From positions 744,001 to 808,000 of the forward strand of contig NZ_CP029562.1 in NCBI RefSeq assembly GCF_004136315.1: a DNA stretch of 64,000 nucleotides, written 5' to 3'. Positions 51,095 to 60,662 of the stretch are shown here, piece by piece. The position numbers were made by a program, and so were the translations under genes. Position 1 is the first letter of the stretch; each line of letters begins with the position of its first letter. Origin of the DNA: Mesorhizobium sp. Pch-S (lineage in GTDB: Bacteria > Pseudomonadota > Alphaproteobacteria > Rhizobiales > Rhizobiaceae). The notes beneath the pieces were generated by a model. The model was not told where the DNA came from. It did no database searches and saw only the letters and a program-made list of their open reading frames with translations.

Positions 51095-52126
51095 TCAGGC
51101 GCTGGCCCGCAGCCAATCGGCCAGGGATGGCCGGGGTGCGCCGCCCCTGCCCTCGAAAGCAGGCGAGGCAAGCAGGGAGTTCAGCACCGCTTCCTGGGTT
51201 GCCTCGGCGGCGGCCTGGAACAGCAGGTCGATGCGCGACTCACTCAGGACGCGGATCGGAACGAGGCCGCGCTTCTCGTCATGGTCGACCGGATCGGCGG
51301 TCGAGAAAGCTATGGCGATGTCGCCGCTGCCATGGCCCCAGAATGCGCCAAGCCTGGCAATGCCGGCGCCAGCGCGGCGCGCGACACGCTTCAGCTGCCG
51401 GTGTTCGAGCGGGATGTCGGTGGCCAGCACGATGATCACCGAGCCGCTCTCGGCCTCGCCCGGCCGGCGCGGATCGGGACGGCGGCCATCCGGCAGGACG
51501 AGGTCGCCAGCGCGACCGAAATTCGAAAGCACAAGCGCGCCGAGATGGTGATCGCGACCGTCGAGCCTGATGCGGCGTGACGTGGTGCCGATGCCACCCT
51601 TGAAGCCGAAGCAGGTCATGCCGGTGCCGGCACCAACGCTGCCCTGCTCGACCGGCCCTTCCCCGGCGACTTCGATGGCGGCCAGCGCATGCTCCTCGCC
51701 AACCGCCAGCGCCTGGATGTCGTTGAGCGGACCGTCATTGCATTCGGCGACGAGCGGATTGACGGTGCCGGTGCGGCGACCGATGTCGGGGTTTTGCCGG
51801 ATCGCCTGCCGGATCAGGGCGGTGGCGCAGGTGCCGACGGAAAGCGTGTTGGTCAGAAGCAACGGTGTCTCGATGGTTCCGAGTTCATCGAGCTGCACCA
51901 GCCCGACGGTCTTGCCGAAGCCGTTGATGACTTCGGATGCCGCCCTCACCTTGCTGCGGAAAAGATTGCCGCCATGCGGCAGGATGGCGGTGACCCCGGT
52001 GTTGATATCGCCATCGCGCAGCGTGAGATGGCCGACGCGGACGCCGGCGACATCGGTGATGGCGTTCAACGCACCCGCAGGCAACGAGCCGCAGGCCAGA
52101 CCGAAATCCCTGATGCCGTGGGTCAT
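51095..52126 (-). CDS. P1-family peptidase (DmpA/L-aminopeptidase D-esterase type)
   Basis: A 343-residue member of the self-cleaving P1/S58 peptidase family, N-terminal nucleophile fold. The cleavage/nucleophile region is near GFKGGIGTTSRRIRL, where autoproteolysis before the Thr/Ser would give alpha and beta chains. Earlier blocks are ITDVAGVRVGHLTL and AGTGMTCFGF. The C-terminal DIPLEHRQLKRVARRAG also fits. The ATG at 52126 is preceded by GAGGAA. It is transcribed away from the ABC importer operon, with 276 bp between starts. It may act on beta- or D-amino acid amides or esters; its link to the polyol genes is uncertain. Confidence 0.87.
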   Translation of the reverse strand: MTHGIRDFGLACGSLPAGALNAITDVAGVRVGHLTLRDGDINTGVTAILPHGGNLFRSKVRAASEVINGFGKTVGLVQLDELGTIETPLLLTNTLSVGTCATALIRQAIRQNPDIGRRTGTVNPLVAECNDGPLNDIQALAVGEEHALAAIEVAGEGPVEQGSVGAGTGMTCFGFKGGIGTTSRRIRLDGRDHHLGALVLSNFGRAGDLVLPDGRRPDPRRPGEAESGSVIIVLATDIPLEHRQLKRVARRAGAGIARLGAFWGHGSGDIAIAFSTADPVDHDEKRGLVPIRVLSESRIDLLFQAAAEATQEAVLNSLLASPAFEGRGGAPRPSLADWLRASA

Positions 52127-52241
52127 CACCGTTCCTCGCAAGCTGTTGCCGGGTCAGGCACGGCCTTGCCAGTTGCCAGAACCGGTACGGTTCGCGCAAG
52201 TGACAGTCACCTGCATTTTCCGGCCAAATCTCCGGTTGATG

Positions 52242-52255
52242 TGAAATATATTTCA
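52242..52255. promoter_or_regulatory. Perfect 14-bp palindrome, candidate SorC operator
   Basis: TGAAATATATTTCA is a perfect palindrome in the AT-rich core (52235-52290) of the divergent region between the P1 peptidase and the ABC importer operon. A weaker TGAATTTTATTGACA lies just to its right. The SorC gene is inside the operon that starts 160 bp downstream, so autoregulation is likely. Confidence 0.5.
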
Positions 52256-52402
52256 GTATATGAATTTTATTGACAGTATCGTCGCATGCTGCAATGATCC
52301 TGCTGCTGGCTTCGGGAGGAAGTCCGGCTGCAATCAATCCATGAAACGGCGCAAAAGCGCCGCGACGGTTCTTGAGGAATGGCTTCGGCCAAGGGAGGAA
52401 AC

Positions 52403-53434
52403 TTGCGCAAATTTCTGAGCACGCTCGCCATGGCGGCAGCGGCGTCGACCTTCATGAGTTCGGCTCCGGCGCTTGCTGAAACCGCCAACCCGTTCAAATG
52501 CCAGCCCGGCGAAAAATACGTCATGAACGTCATGGTCTCGGGCGTCGAATACTGGTTCCCGGTCTATGAGATGTTCAAGCAGGCCGGCCAGCAGTTCGGC
52601 TGCGAGACCGCCTATACCGGCACGCCGGAATATGACGTGAACAAGCAGATCGCCAGCTTCGACCAGGCGCTCGCCCAGAAGCCGGCCGGCATCCTGGTTC
52701 ATCCGATGAACTCCGATCCCTTCATCGAGCCGATCAACCGCGCCATCGAGCAGGGCACCGCTGTCGTGACCTTCGCGGCCGACTCGCCGAATTCCAAGCG
52801 CGTCTCCTACATCACCTCCGACAACGTCGCCGAAGGCACCTATGCTGCCGACGCCGTCGCGGAATCGATGGGCGGCAAGGGCGAATATGCCGTGCTGGAG
52901 AACCCCGGCCAGGACAATCATGACAAGCGCGTCGCGGCTTTCGTCGCCCGCATGGAAGCCAAGTGGCCCGACATGAAGCTCGTCGGCCGCGCCGCTTCCA
53001 ACCAGGACCCGACCAAGGCCTATCAGGCGGTGCTCAGCCTCGCCCAGGCGCATCCAGACCTCGGCGCCGTCTTCATGCCGGAAGCCAATTCGGCGATCGG
53101 CGCTGCCCAGGCAGCCAAGGAAGGCGGCGGCAAGATCAAGGTCATGCTGGCCGACGTCAACGCCAAGATCCTCGACATGATCAAGGCCGGCGAGATCTTC
53201 GGTTCGGTCAACCCGAACCAGGGCATGCAGGGCTATATGGGCTTCATGCTGCTCTGGCTGGCCAAGCACCCCGAGCTGATCGACCCGATGAACGACGCCA
53301 AGCGCGCCGGCACCAACGCCATGAAGGTGCCGTTCGTCGACAACGGCTTCTCGATCGTGACCAAGGACAACGCCGACGATTTCTACTGGGACAAGTATCT
53401 CAAGCGGCGTGGCACCAAGGGCATCGAAGAGTAA
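52403..53434 (+). CDS. Sugar ABC transporter substrate-binding protein (RbsB type)
   Basis: A periplasmic binding protein of about 343 residues, type 1 fold (Peripla_BP_4). I prefer the TTG at 52403, which follows GGGAGG and gives a classical signal peptide (MRKFLSTLAMAAAASTF, cleavage at ALA-E); the ATG at 52379 would add eight residues and has a too-close GAGGA. Blocks include GILVHPMNSDPFIEPINRA, FAADSPNSKRVSYITSDN and FGSVNPNQGMQGYMGF. First gene of the importer operon; a strong hairpin after its stop probably keeps its transcript more abundant than that of the ATPase gene. Confidence 0.88.
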   Translation: MRKFLSTLAMAAAASTFMSSAPALAETANPFKCQPGEKYVMNVMVSGVEYWFPVYEMFKQAGQQFGCETAYTGTPEYDVNKQIASFDQALAQKPAGILVHPMNSDPFIEPINRAIEQGTAVVTFAADSPNSKRVSYITSDNVAEGTYAADAVAESMGGKGEYAVLENPGQDNHDKRVAAFVARMEAKWPDMKLVGRAASNQDPTKAYQAVLSLAQAHPDLGAVFMPEANSAIGAAQAAKEGGGKIKVMLADVNAKILDMIKAGEIFGSVNPNQGMQGYMGFMLLWLAKHPELIDPMNDAKRAGTNAMKVPFVDNGFSIVTKDNADDFYWDKYLKRRGTKGIEE

Positions 53435-53456
53435 GCTTCGGCCCGAACGACAACTG

Positions 53457-53488
53457 GCCGGAAGGGACAGTCCCTTCCGGCACCTTTT
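53457..53488 (+). terminator. Strong hairpin between binding-protein and ATPase genes
   Basis: A perfect 11-bp stem GCCGGAAGGGA/TCCCTTCCGGC with a 3-nt loop is followed by ACCTTTTC. It lies 22 bp past the binding-protein stop, within the operon, so it is more likely a partial terminator or 3'-end stabiliser than a full stop. Confidence 0.75.
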
Positions 53489-53512
53489 CAGACCCTTTCG
53501 CAGGAGCATGGC

Positions 53513-55054
53513 GTGACCGACGCGCCCGTCCTTCAGATCCGCAACCTTTCCAAGGCGTTCGGCCCGGTCAAGGCGCTGAGCGGCGTCGAGCTCGAGCTGC
53601 GGCGCGGCGAGGTGCATGCACTGTGCGGCGAGAACGGCGCCGGCAAGTCGACGCTGATGAACATGATCGGTGGCGTGCTGCAGCCCGACGAAGGCGAAAT
53701 CCTGATCGATGGCAAGCCGGTCACGATCGCATCGCCGGCAGCAGCTCAGAAACTCGGCATCGCGCTGGTGCACCAGGAGATCGCGCTCTGCCAGGACGCG
53801 ACAGTGGCCGAAAACATCTGCATGGCGGCGATCAACGCCCGCCGCGCACCGCTGATGAACTATGGCGAAGTCTACGCGCAGGCCGAAAAAGCGATGAACC
53901 AGCTCGCGCCCATTCCGGTGCGGACCAGGGTCGCCGACCTTTCCATTTCCAGCCAGCAGCTGGTCGAGATCGCCAAGGCGCTGACCCTCGACTGCAAGGT
54001 GCTGATCCTTGACGAGCCGACCGCGGCGCTGACTGAAACAGAGGCGCAACGGCTGTTTTCCATCGTGCGCGACCTGAAGGCGCGCGGCATCTCCGTGATC
54101 TATATCAGCCACCGCATGGCCGAGATCTTTTCGCTCTGCGACCGTGTCACCGTTTTCCGCGACGGGCGCTATGTCGCAACAGAGGCCATCGCGGCGACCT
54201 CGCCCGACGATGTCGTGCGCAAGATGGTCGGACGCGAAATCACGCAGCTCTATCCCGACAAGCTTGCCGCCGATGCTATGCCCGGCCTGACGCTTCTCTC
54301 CGTCAAAGGCCTGTCAGACGGCAGCCGCTTCGCCGATATCGACGTTGACCTGAAGGCCGGCGAGATCCTCGGCATCGGCGGCCTCATCGGCGCCGGCCGC
54401 AGCGAGATCGCCCAGACGATCTGCGGCCTGCGGCAGGCCAGTGCCGGCACCGTCGCGCTCGACGGCAAGCCGCTCACCATCCGCAGCTATGCCGACGCCG
54501 TGCAGGCCGGCCTTGTCTACCTTTCCGAGGACCGCAAGGGCTCCGGCGTGTTCCTCGACCTCTCGATCGCGGCCAATGTCTCGGCGCTCGACCTCGGCAA
54601 GCTCACCGGCCGCTTCGGCCTGCTCGACCGTCGCGCCGAAGCCAACCAGGCGACGAGCCTCGCCAAACGCCTTGGCGTGCGCATGGCCGGCATCGACGCG
54701 CCGGTCTCGACGCTTTCCGGCGGCAACCAGCAGAAGGTGGCAATCGCCAAGCAGCTTTCGGTTTCGCCCAAGGTCATCATCATGGACGAGCCGACGCGCG
54801 GCATCGACGTCGGCGCCAAGGTCGAGATCCATCGCCTGCTACGCGACCTCGCCAACCAGGGGGTCGGCATCCTCGTCATCTCCTCCGAACTGCCCGAACT
54901 CATCGGCCTGTGCGACCGGGTCCTGGTCGTGCGCGAAGGCGCGATCGCCGGCGAACTCGGCGCTGGCGAACTCGACGAGGAAGCCATCATCATGCTGGCC
55001 TCCGGCGTACAGCCAGGCGCAGCAAACCAGGGACTAGCAAACCATGTCGCCTAG
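53513..55054 (+). CDS. Sugar ABC transporter ATP-binding protein (RbsA/XylG type, two ABC domains)
   Basis: A 513-residue ATPase with two nucleotide-binding domains. The first has Walker [11 protein letters not shown], signature [15 protein letters not shown] and Walker [12 protein letters not shown]. The second has the degenerate Walker A typical of the family ([10 protein letters not shown]), signature [15 protein letters not shown] and [13 protein letters not shown]. The start is the GTG at 53513, with AGGAG upstream. It powers the importer formed with the binding protein and the single permease gene downstream. Confidence 0.93.
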   Translation: MTDAPVLQIRNLSKAFGPVKALSGVELELRRGEVHALCGENGAGKSTLMNMIGGVLQPDEGEILIDGKPVTIASPAAAQKLGIALVHQEIALCQDATVAENICMAAINARRAPLMNYGEVYAQAEKAMNQLAPIPVRTRVADLSISSQQLVEIAKALTLDCKVLILDEPTAALTETEAQRLFSIVRDLKARGISVIYISHRMAEIFSLCDRVTVFRDGRYVATEAIAATSPDDVVRKMVGREITQLYPDKLAADAMPGLTLLSVKGLSDGSRFADIDVDLKAGEILGIGGLIGAGRSEIAQTICGLRQASAGTVALDGKPLTIRSYADAVQAGLVYLSEDRKGSGVFLDLSIAANVSALDLGKLTGRFGLLDRRAEANQATSLAKRLGVRMAGIDAPVSTLSGGNQQKVAIAKQLSVSPKVIIMDEPTRGIDVGAKVEIHRLLRDLANQGVGILVISSELPELIGLCDRVLVVREGAIAGELGAGELDEEAIIMLASGVQPGAANQGLANHVA

Positions 55055-55070
55055 AGCGGGAGAAACCGTC

Positions 55071-56054
55071 ATGCATGCCGACATCAAGGCCACGGGCCCG
55101 AGCCGTTCCAGCTTAGCCCGGCTTGCCTCGATGCGCGAAGCCGGCCTGATCGTGATCATCCTGGCGCTGTGCATCGCCATGAGCTTCGCCTCGCCGCACT
55201 TCCTGACCTGGGGCAACTTCCGCGCCATGCTGATGAGCTTCTCGATCGAGGGCATCGTCGTGGTCGGCATGACCATCCTGCTCATCGTCGGCGGCATCGA
55301 CCTGTCCGTCGGCTCGGTGGTCTGCTTCTCCATGGTGGTTTCCGGGGCACTGTTCCTGATGGGACTGGACCCGTGGACCGCCAGCCTGATCGGCATCGCC
55401 GTCAGTGCACTGATCGGCGCTGTGATGGGTTTCTTCGTCACCGTGGTCGGGCTGAACCATTTCATCACCTCGCTGGCCGCGATGGTGATCGTGCGCGGGC
55501 TTTGCCTGGTCATCACCAAGGGCACGCCGCTGTCGCTGTTCACGCTGCCGCCGGAGTTCAAGGCGATCGGCCAGGGCAGCTTCCAGGGCATCCCTTACGT
55601 CATCATCATCTTCGTGGTCGTGGTGGCGATCTTCGACTTCCTGCTGCGGCGCGCCACCGCGTTCCGCAAAGTGTTCTACACCGGCTCCAACGAGAAGGCG
55701 GCGCAGTTCTCCGGCATCAAGACCAACCAGGTGAAGTTCTGGGTGACGGTGCTGTGCGCAACGCTCTCAGGCGTCGCCGGCGTCATCTACATGGCGCGCT
55801 TCGGTGCCGCGACGCCGACCTTCGGCGCGGGCATGGAGCTCAACATCATCGCGGCGGCGGTCATCGGCGGCGCTTCGCTCAAAGGTGGCTCGGGCACGAT
55901 CTTCGGCGCCATACTCGGCATCGCGCTGCTATCGGTGGTGACCAGCTCGCTCATCCTGCTCGACATCTCGGTCTACTGGCAGGATATGATCAAGGGCTGC
56001 ATCCTTCTGGCGGCGGTCTCCGCCGACCACTTCCTGCACGCCAAGAAGTCGTAA
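55071..56054 (+). CDS. Sugar ABC transporter permease (RbsC type)
   Basis: A 327-residue membrane permease with about eight to ten helices and the family blocks ILLIVGGIDLSVGSVVCFS near residue 75, VVGLNHFITSLAAMVIVRG near 130 and NIIAAAVIGGASLKGGSGT near 260. I prefer the ATG at 55071 (GGGAG 8 bp upstream); an ATG at 55044 overlaps the ATPase gene. It presumably works as a homodimer in the membrane. The SorC gene follows 17 bp later. Confidence 0.9.
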   Translation: MHADIKATGPSRSSLARLASMREAGLIVIILALCIAMSFASPHFLTWGNFRAMLMSFSIEGIVVVGMTILLIVGGIDLSVGSVVCFSMVVSGALFLMGLDPWTASLIGIAVSALIGAVMGFFVTVVGLNHFITSLAAMVIVRGLCLVITKGTPLSLFTLPPEFKAIGQGSFQGIPYVIIIFVVVVAIFDFLLRRATAFRKVFYTGSNEKAAQFSGIKTNQVKFWVTVLCATLSGVAGVIYMARFGAATPTFGAGMELNIIAAAVIGGASLKGGSGTIFGAILGIALLSVVTSSLILLDISVYWQDMIKGCILLAAVSADHFLHAKKS

Positions 56055-56071
56055 GGGGCGACGAAGCAATC

Positions 56072-57052
56072 ATGGCCCCTCCCAGCACACGCGACGACAT
56101 CTCGACCGTGCGCCAGATGCACCAGGCGCTCGTCCTCCACTACATGGAGAGCAAGACCCAGGCCGAGATCGCCAAGGAACTCGGCATCTCGCATGCGACG
56201 GTGAACCGCCTGATCAAGCGCGGCCATCAGCTCGGCCTCGTCGAGATCAAGATCAAGTCGCCGATCGACCATCTGGTCGACCTCGAAACAAGGCTGGTGG
56301 GGCTTGGCGGCATCGAACGCGCGGTGGTGGTGCCGACGGTCTCGGAAAACCCGCAGACGGCGTTGCAGCGCGTCGGCGAAGCGGCGGCCAGTCTGCTGCT
56401 TGAAACGATCAAGGACGGCGACACCATCTCGATCACCGGCGGCAAGGGTGTCAGCGCGCTGGTCGCCGGCCTCAAGCCCGGCCGCAGCTACGATGTCGAG
56501 GTGATCCCGGCGACCGGACTGGTGCAGGGCAAGCACTACACCGACGTCAACCACGTTGCCTCGCTGATGGCCGACAAGCTCGGCGGCCGCGCCTACCAGA
56601 TCCATGCACCGCTGTTCGCCGATACGCCGGAACAGCGCGAGATGCTGATGGGCGTGCGCGCCGTCGCAGATGTGTTCCGTCGGGCGCGCGAAGCCACCAT
56701 CGCCGTGGTCGGCGTCGGCTCGATCCTGACCGACGATTCCTCCTATTACGACCTGCACCCCTCCTCCAGCGCCGACCGCCAGGCCATCGAGCGTTCCGGC
56801 GCCTCGGGCGAACTGCTGGCGCATCTGATCGACAGAGACGGCAGGCTCAGCGACTACACGCTGAACCGTTCGCTGGTTTCGCTGACGCTGGACGAATTCG
56901 CCACCATCCCGCGCTCGATCGGCATCGCCAGCGGGCCGAGCAAGGTCGCGCCGATCCTGTCCGCGATGCGCGGCAACCATCTCGACATCATCGTCACCGA
57001 CGAGGCCACCGGCCTCGGCATCCTCGACCTCGCCGAAAGAGAAGCAGCATGA
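56072..57052 (+). CDS. SorC-family transcriptional regulator of the polyol/sugar operon
   Basis: A 326-residue regulator with a helix-turn-helix at about residues 27-50 (KTQAEIAKELGISHATVNRL) and a phosphosugar-binding SorC domain (ISITGGKGVSALVAGLKPG; VVGVGSILTDDSSYYD). The ATG at 56072 follows the permease stop by 17 bp; longer frames lie inside the permease. It overlaps the aldo/keto reductase gene in ATGA. It resembles EryD-type regulators of polyol operons, which sense a phosphorylated intermediate. Palindromes at 52242 and 50820 are candidate binding sites. Confidence 0.88.
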   Translation: MAPPSTRDDISTVRQMHQALVLHYMESKTQAEIAKELGISHATVNRLIKRGHQLGLVEIKIKSPIDHLVDLETRLVGLGGIERAVVVPTVSENPQTALQRVGEAAASLLLETIKDGDTISITGGKGVSALVAGLKPGRSYDVEVIPATGLVQGKHYTDVNHVASLMADKLGGRAYQIHAPLFADTPEQREMLMGVRAVADVFRRAREATIAVVGVGSILTDDSSYYDLHPSSSADRQAIERSGASGELLAHLIDRDGRLSDYTLNRSLVSLTLDEFATIPRSIGIASGPSKVAPILSAMRGNHLDIIVTDEATGLGILDLAEREAA

Positions 57053-58044
57053 GTTCCAGACAGATCCAGCGCGCCATCGGCGCATCCGGCATCCAGGCCT
57101 CCGCCGTCGGTCTCGGAACCTGGGCGATCGGCGGCTGGATGTGGGGCGGCACCGACGAGCAGGCTTCCATCAAGGCCATCGAAGCTTCGATCGATGCCGG
57201 CGTCAGCCTGATCGACACGGCGCCGGCCTATGGCCTCGGCCGCAGCGAGGAGATCGTCGGCAAGGCGATCAAAGGCAAGCGCGACAAGGTCGTCATCGCC
57301 ACGAAATGCGGCCTGAACTGGCATTTCGGCAAGGGCAACCACTTCTTCGACCAGGACGGCAAGCCGGTGCACCGCTATCTCGGCGCCGACGGCATCGCCT
57401 ATGAGGTGGAGCAGAGCCTGCGCCGGCTCGGCACCGACCATATCGACCTCTACATCACGCATTGGCAGGATCCGACGACACCGATCGAAGAGACGGTTGC
57501 CGCGTTGGAGAAGCTGAAGGCTGCCGGCAAGATCCGCGCGATCGGCGCCAGCAACGTCAACGCCGAAGAGCTCAGGCAATACGTCGCCGCGGGGCAGCTC
57601 GATGCCATCCAAGAACGCTATTCGATGATCGACCGCGAGATCGAAGGCACGCTGCTGCCGATCACGCAGAAAAACGACGTTGCGACGCTCAGCTATTCTT
57701 CGCTGGCGCTCGGCCTGCTCACCGGCTCGATCGATCCCGGCCGGGCCTTCTCGGGCGACGACCAGCGCAAGGACAATCCGCGCTTCTCGGCATCGAACCG
57801 GCAGAAGGTTGCGGCGCTGAAGCAGGCGATCCAGCCGATTTTGGATCAGCACAAGGCTTCGATGGCGCAGATCGTCATCGCCTGGACGCTGGCGCAGCCC
57901 GGCATCACCTTCGCGCTGTGCGGCGCCCGGAATCCCGAACAGGCCCTCGACAATGCACGCGCCGGAGAAGTCAGGCTCAATTCAGCGGAACTGGCCGCCA
58001 TCGACAAAGCGATAGCCTCGCATCTGACCCAGTTGGATGCCTGA
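57049..58044 (+). CDS. Aldo/keto reductase
   Basis: A 331-residue NAD(P)H-dependent oxidoreductase with a TIM-barrel fold. The catalytic set Asp-Tyr-Lys-His is in VSLIDTAPAYGLGRSEEIVG (Asp/Tyr near 51-56), VVIATKCGLN (Lys) and LYITHWQDP (His). AIGASNVNAEEL and QERYSMIDREIEGTLLP are family blocks, and the C-terminal CGARNPEQALDN is the NADP-binding element. It could interconvert an aldehyde or ketose with its polyol in the pathway encoded by this operon. Confidence 0.9.
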   Translation: MSSRQIQRAIGASGIQASAVGLGTWAIGGWMWGGTDEQASIKAIEASIDAGVSLIDTAPAYGLGRSEEIVGKAIKGKRDKVVIATKCGLNWHFGKGNHFFDQDGKPVHRYLGADGIAYEVEQSLRRLGTDHIDLYITHWQDPTTPIEETVAALEKLKAAGKIRAIGASNVNAEELRQYVAAGQLDAIQERYSMIDREIEGTLLPITQKNDVATLSYSSLALGLLTGSIDPGRAFSGDDQRKDNPRFSASNRQKVAALKQAIQPILDQHKASMAQIVIAWTLAQPGITFALCGARNPEQALDNARAGEVRLNSAELAAIDKAIASHLTQLDA

Positions 58045-58063
58045 TTAAGCGAGACATTCTGCC

Positions 58064-59782
58064 ATGAAGCGCAATGAAACACTCGCCGCGCTGCGAGAGC
58101 GGCCGGATATTGCCGTGCTGGTGATCGGCGGCGGCATCAACGGCATCAGCGTCTTCCGCGAGCTGGCCTTGCAGCGCGTCGACGTGCTGCTGGCCGAAAA
58201 GGGCGACTATTGCGGCGGCGCCAGCGCGGCGCTGTCGCGCATGGTGCATGGCGGTCTGCGCTATCTGGAAAACGGCGAATTCAAGCTGGTGAAGGAATCG
58301 CTGCTCGAGCGTGACCGGCTGCTGCGCAATGCTCCGCACTATGTCGCGCCGCTGCCAACCACCGTGCCGATCTTCGACATCTTCTCCGGCATCGCCAACG
58401 GCGCGGTGCGTTTCCTCGGCCTGACCCGGCGCCCGAGCCGGCGTGGCGCACTCGTCATCAAGGCGGGACTGACGCTCTACGACGTCTTCACCGCGTCGCG
58501 CCGGCTGATGCCGGTGCACAGTTTCCGCGGCGCCCGGAAAACGCTGGCGACGTGGCCAGCAATCAATCCGGCGACGCGCAGCTCCGCGACCTACTACGAC
58601 GCCTGGGTGAGCCGGCCGGAACGGCTGGGCCTCGAAATGCTGCACGATGCGATGGCGGCCTCGCCCACGGCGCATGCACTCAACTATGCACAGGTCGGTT
58701 CCGATGCGGACGGCCTTACGCTGACCGACACCATCTCCGGTGAGACGCTGCCGGTGCGCCCCCGCCTGATCATCAATGCCACCGGCGGCTGGATCGACCT
58801 CACCAACAGGTCGATCGGCGTGTCTGCGCCGACCATGATGGGCGGCACCAAGGGGTCGCACATCATCGTCGACAGCCAGGAGCTCCACGACGCGCTCGCC
58901 GGCCAGATGATCTACTATGAGAACGAGGACGGGCGCATCTGCATCCTGTTCCCCTATCTCGGCAAGGTGCTGATCGGCTCGACCGACATCCGCGTCGACG
59001 ACCCCGACCAGGTGCGGTGCGAGGATGACGAGCTGGCCTATATCCTGCAGTCGCTGGCCTTCGTCTTTCCGTCGATCAGAATAGCCGAAGAAGAGATCGT
59101 CTTTCGCTTTTCGGGGGTACGGCCACTGCCGGCCAGCGAGGACAGTTTCACCGGCCGCATCCCGCGTGACCATTTCTGTGAATTCGTCGAACCGATCGGC
59201 GCGTTGCCGGCAACGCTGTGCATGATCGGCGGCAAATGGACCACCTTCCGTTCCTTCGGCGCGCTGGCCGCCGACATGGCCCTGGAGCGCCTCGGCCTGA
59301 CGCGTGAAATCGGAACCGAAGAGCTGGCCATCGGCGGCGGGCGGGATTTCCCGGCGGATACCGCGACCTGGTGCGCGGCCCTGGCCTCCGAATACAAGAT
59401 CAGCAAGGCGCGCGCACAGACGCTGCTCGAACGCTACGGCAGTTCAGCCCGGACCGTCGCCGACGAGATCTCGAAGACGACAGACACCATGCTGCCGGGC
59501 TACGGCTACAGCCATAATGAAATCCGGCTGATCGTGGAGCGCGAGCAGGTCGAGACGCTGGCCGACATCTTCCTGCGCCGCACCACCATCGCCATCACCG
59601 GCGGCCTCACGACCGAGCTTGTCGACGCGGTGCTCGATATCCTTGCCACCCACAAAGCGTGGAACGCCAAGCAGGCGGCGCAGGAGCATGCCGCGTTTGT
59701 TGCCTTGCTCAAACATCAGCACGGCGTCGACCTCTCCAATCCCTCCGAGACAGACAACAAAAGGAGCGCGATATGCGCGTGA
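58064..59782 (+). CDS. GlpD-like FAD-dependent polyol-phosphate dehydrogenase
   Basis: A 572-residue flavoprotein of the glycerol-3-phosphate dehydrogenase family. The N-terminal FAD motif is VLVIGGGINGISVFRELAL, followed by GASAALSRMVHGGLRYLENG. The substrate-domain blocks KGSHIIVDSQEL, GKVLIGSTDIRVDDPD and FSGVRPLPA and a C-terminal GlpD-type domain (after about 400) complete it. It is membrane-associated and donates electrons to quinone. Given the FGGY kinase and aldolase genes nearby, the substrate is more likely a polyol phosphate, as for EryB, than glycerol 3-phosphate, but that is inferred. Confidence 0.87.
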   Translation: MKRNETLAALRERPDIAVLVIGGGINGISVFRELALQRVDVLLAEKGDYCGGASAALSRMVHGGLRYLENGEFKLVKESLLERDRLLRNAPHYVAPLPTTVPIFDIFSGIANGAVRFLGLTRRPSRRGALVIKAGLTLYDVFTASRRLMPVHSFRGARKTLATWPAINPATRSSATYYDAWVSRPERLGLEMLHDAMAASPTAHALNYAQVGSDADGLTLTDTISGETLPVRPRLIINATGGWIDLTNRSIGVSAPTMMGGTKGSHIIVDSQELHDALAGQMIYYENEDGRICILFPYLGKVLIGSTDIRVDDPDQVRCEDDELAYILQSLAFVFPSIRIAEEEIVFRFSGVRPLPASEDSFTGRIPRDHFCEFVEPIGALPATLCMIGGKWTTFRSFGALAADMALERLGLTREIGTEELAIGGGRDFPADTATWCAALASEYKISKARAQTLLERYGSSARTVADEISKTTDTMLPGYGYSHNEIRLIVEREQVETLADIFLRRTTIAITGGLTTELVDAVLDILATHKAWNAKQAAQEHAAFVALLKHQHGVDLSNPSETDNKRSAICA

Positions 59783-60612
59783 ACAAAAAAGTCCGCATGA
59801 ACAGGCTGTTCGGCAACGGCCGTTGCCTCGACGTCGCCATCGACCATGGCGTGTGCAACGAGCCGAGCTTCCTGGTCGGGCTGGAGGACATGGCCGGCGT
59901 GGTGGACAGACTGGTCAAGGCCGGCCCCGATGCCATCCAGATGAATTACGGCCAGTCCGACCTGCTGCAGGATGTTCCAGGCAAGGACAAACCGGCACTG
60001 GTCATGCGGATCGACATGGGCAACCCCTATAACCGGATCCGCCATCGGGCGATGTGGGCCGTGCTGCAGAACGAGGCCGAGCCACTGATCGGCGCCATCG
60101 AAATGGATGCAGCCTGCGCGGTCGTGAACCTGTTCATGCTGCCCGACGAGCCCGACCTGTTCAAGCAATGCGTGCAGAACATCTCCCGCGTGCGCGCCGA
60201 CTGCGAAAAATACGGCATGCCGCTGATGATCGAGCCGCTGGCCATGCTGCCGGTGGAACAGGGCGGCTACATGGTGGATGGCGATGCCGAGAAGATCGTG
60301 ACGCTGACCCGCCTGGCGCGCGAGATGGGCGCTGACGTGGTGAAGGCCGATCCCACCACCCGGGCGGAAGACTTCCATCGTGTCGTCGAGGCGGCACGGT
60401 GCCCGGTTCTGGTGCGTGGCGGCGGCAAGGAGGATCTGCGCGCGGTGTTCGACAAATCGGCGGCGCTGATGGCGCAGGGTGCGCTCGGCATGGTCTACGG
60501 CCGCAACATCTACCAGCACGCCAATCCGAGCGCCGTCGTGCGCGGCCTGATGGCGATCATCCATGACAACGCGGATGGCGCCACGGCCTGGGACCTGTAC
60601 AACCAGGCGTGA
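59773..60612 (+). CDS. Class I aldolase of the DhnA/FbaB/LsrF family
   Basis: A 279-residue Schiff-base aldolase-like protein. The N-terminal RCLDVAIDHGVCNEPSFL block, the AIEMDAACAVV strand and the catalytic-Lys strand DVVKADPTT (near 190) fit the FbaB/LsrF group; the last phosphate-binding strands are PVLVRGGGKEDLR and ALGMVYGRNIYQ. The ATG at 59773 has AAGGAG upstream and overlaps the dehydrogenase gene by 10 bp. It probably cleaves a ketose phosphate to dihydroxyacetone phosphate and an aldehyde in the cytosol. Substrate unknown. Confidence 0.85.
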   Translation: MRVNKKVRMNRLFGNGRCLDVAIDHGVCNEPSFLVGLEDMAGVVDRLVKAGPDAIQMNYGQSDLLQDVPGKDKPALVMRIDMGNPYNRIRHRAMWAVLQNEAEPLIGAIEMDAACAVVNLFMLPDEPDLFKQCVQNISRVRADCEKYGMPLMIEPLAMLPVEQGGYMVDGDAEKIVTLTRLAREMGADVVKADPTTRAEDFHRVVEAARCPVLVRGGGKEDLRAVFDKSAALMAQGALGMVYGRNIYQHANPSAVVRGLMAIIHDNADGATAWDLYNQA

Positions 60613-60618
60613 TGCCTT

Positions 60619-60643
60619 CCCTTCTCCCCTCGCGGGAGAAGGG
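60619..60643 (+). repeat. Hairpin related to the type 2 repeats
   Basis: CCCTTCTCCC/GGGAGAAGGG with a 5-nt loop is a perfect 10-bp stem in the 50-bp spacer between the aldolase and kinase genes. It resembles the core of the type 2 repeats and may tune expression of the kinase relative to the upstream genes. Confidence 0.7.
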
Positions 60644-60662
60644 AACACCTCGGGAGGAGCCG

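Noticed and set aside
52334..54112. 592-codon minus-strand frame opposite the importer genes
   Set aside because: Spans the binding-protein gene, the hairpin and part of the ATPase gene in antisense; no family motif.
55169..56071. Extension of the SorC frame upstream into the permease gene
   Set aside because: The upstream part is a frame-shifted shadow of the permease; the ATG at 56072 gives the normal SorC N-terminus.
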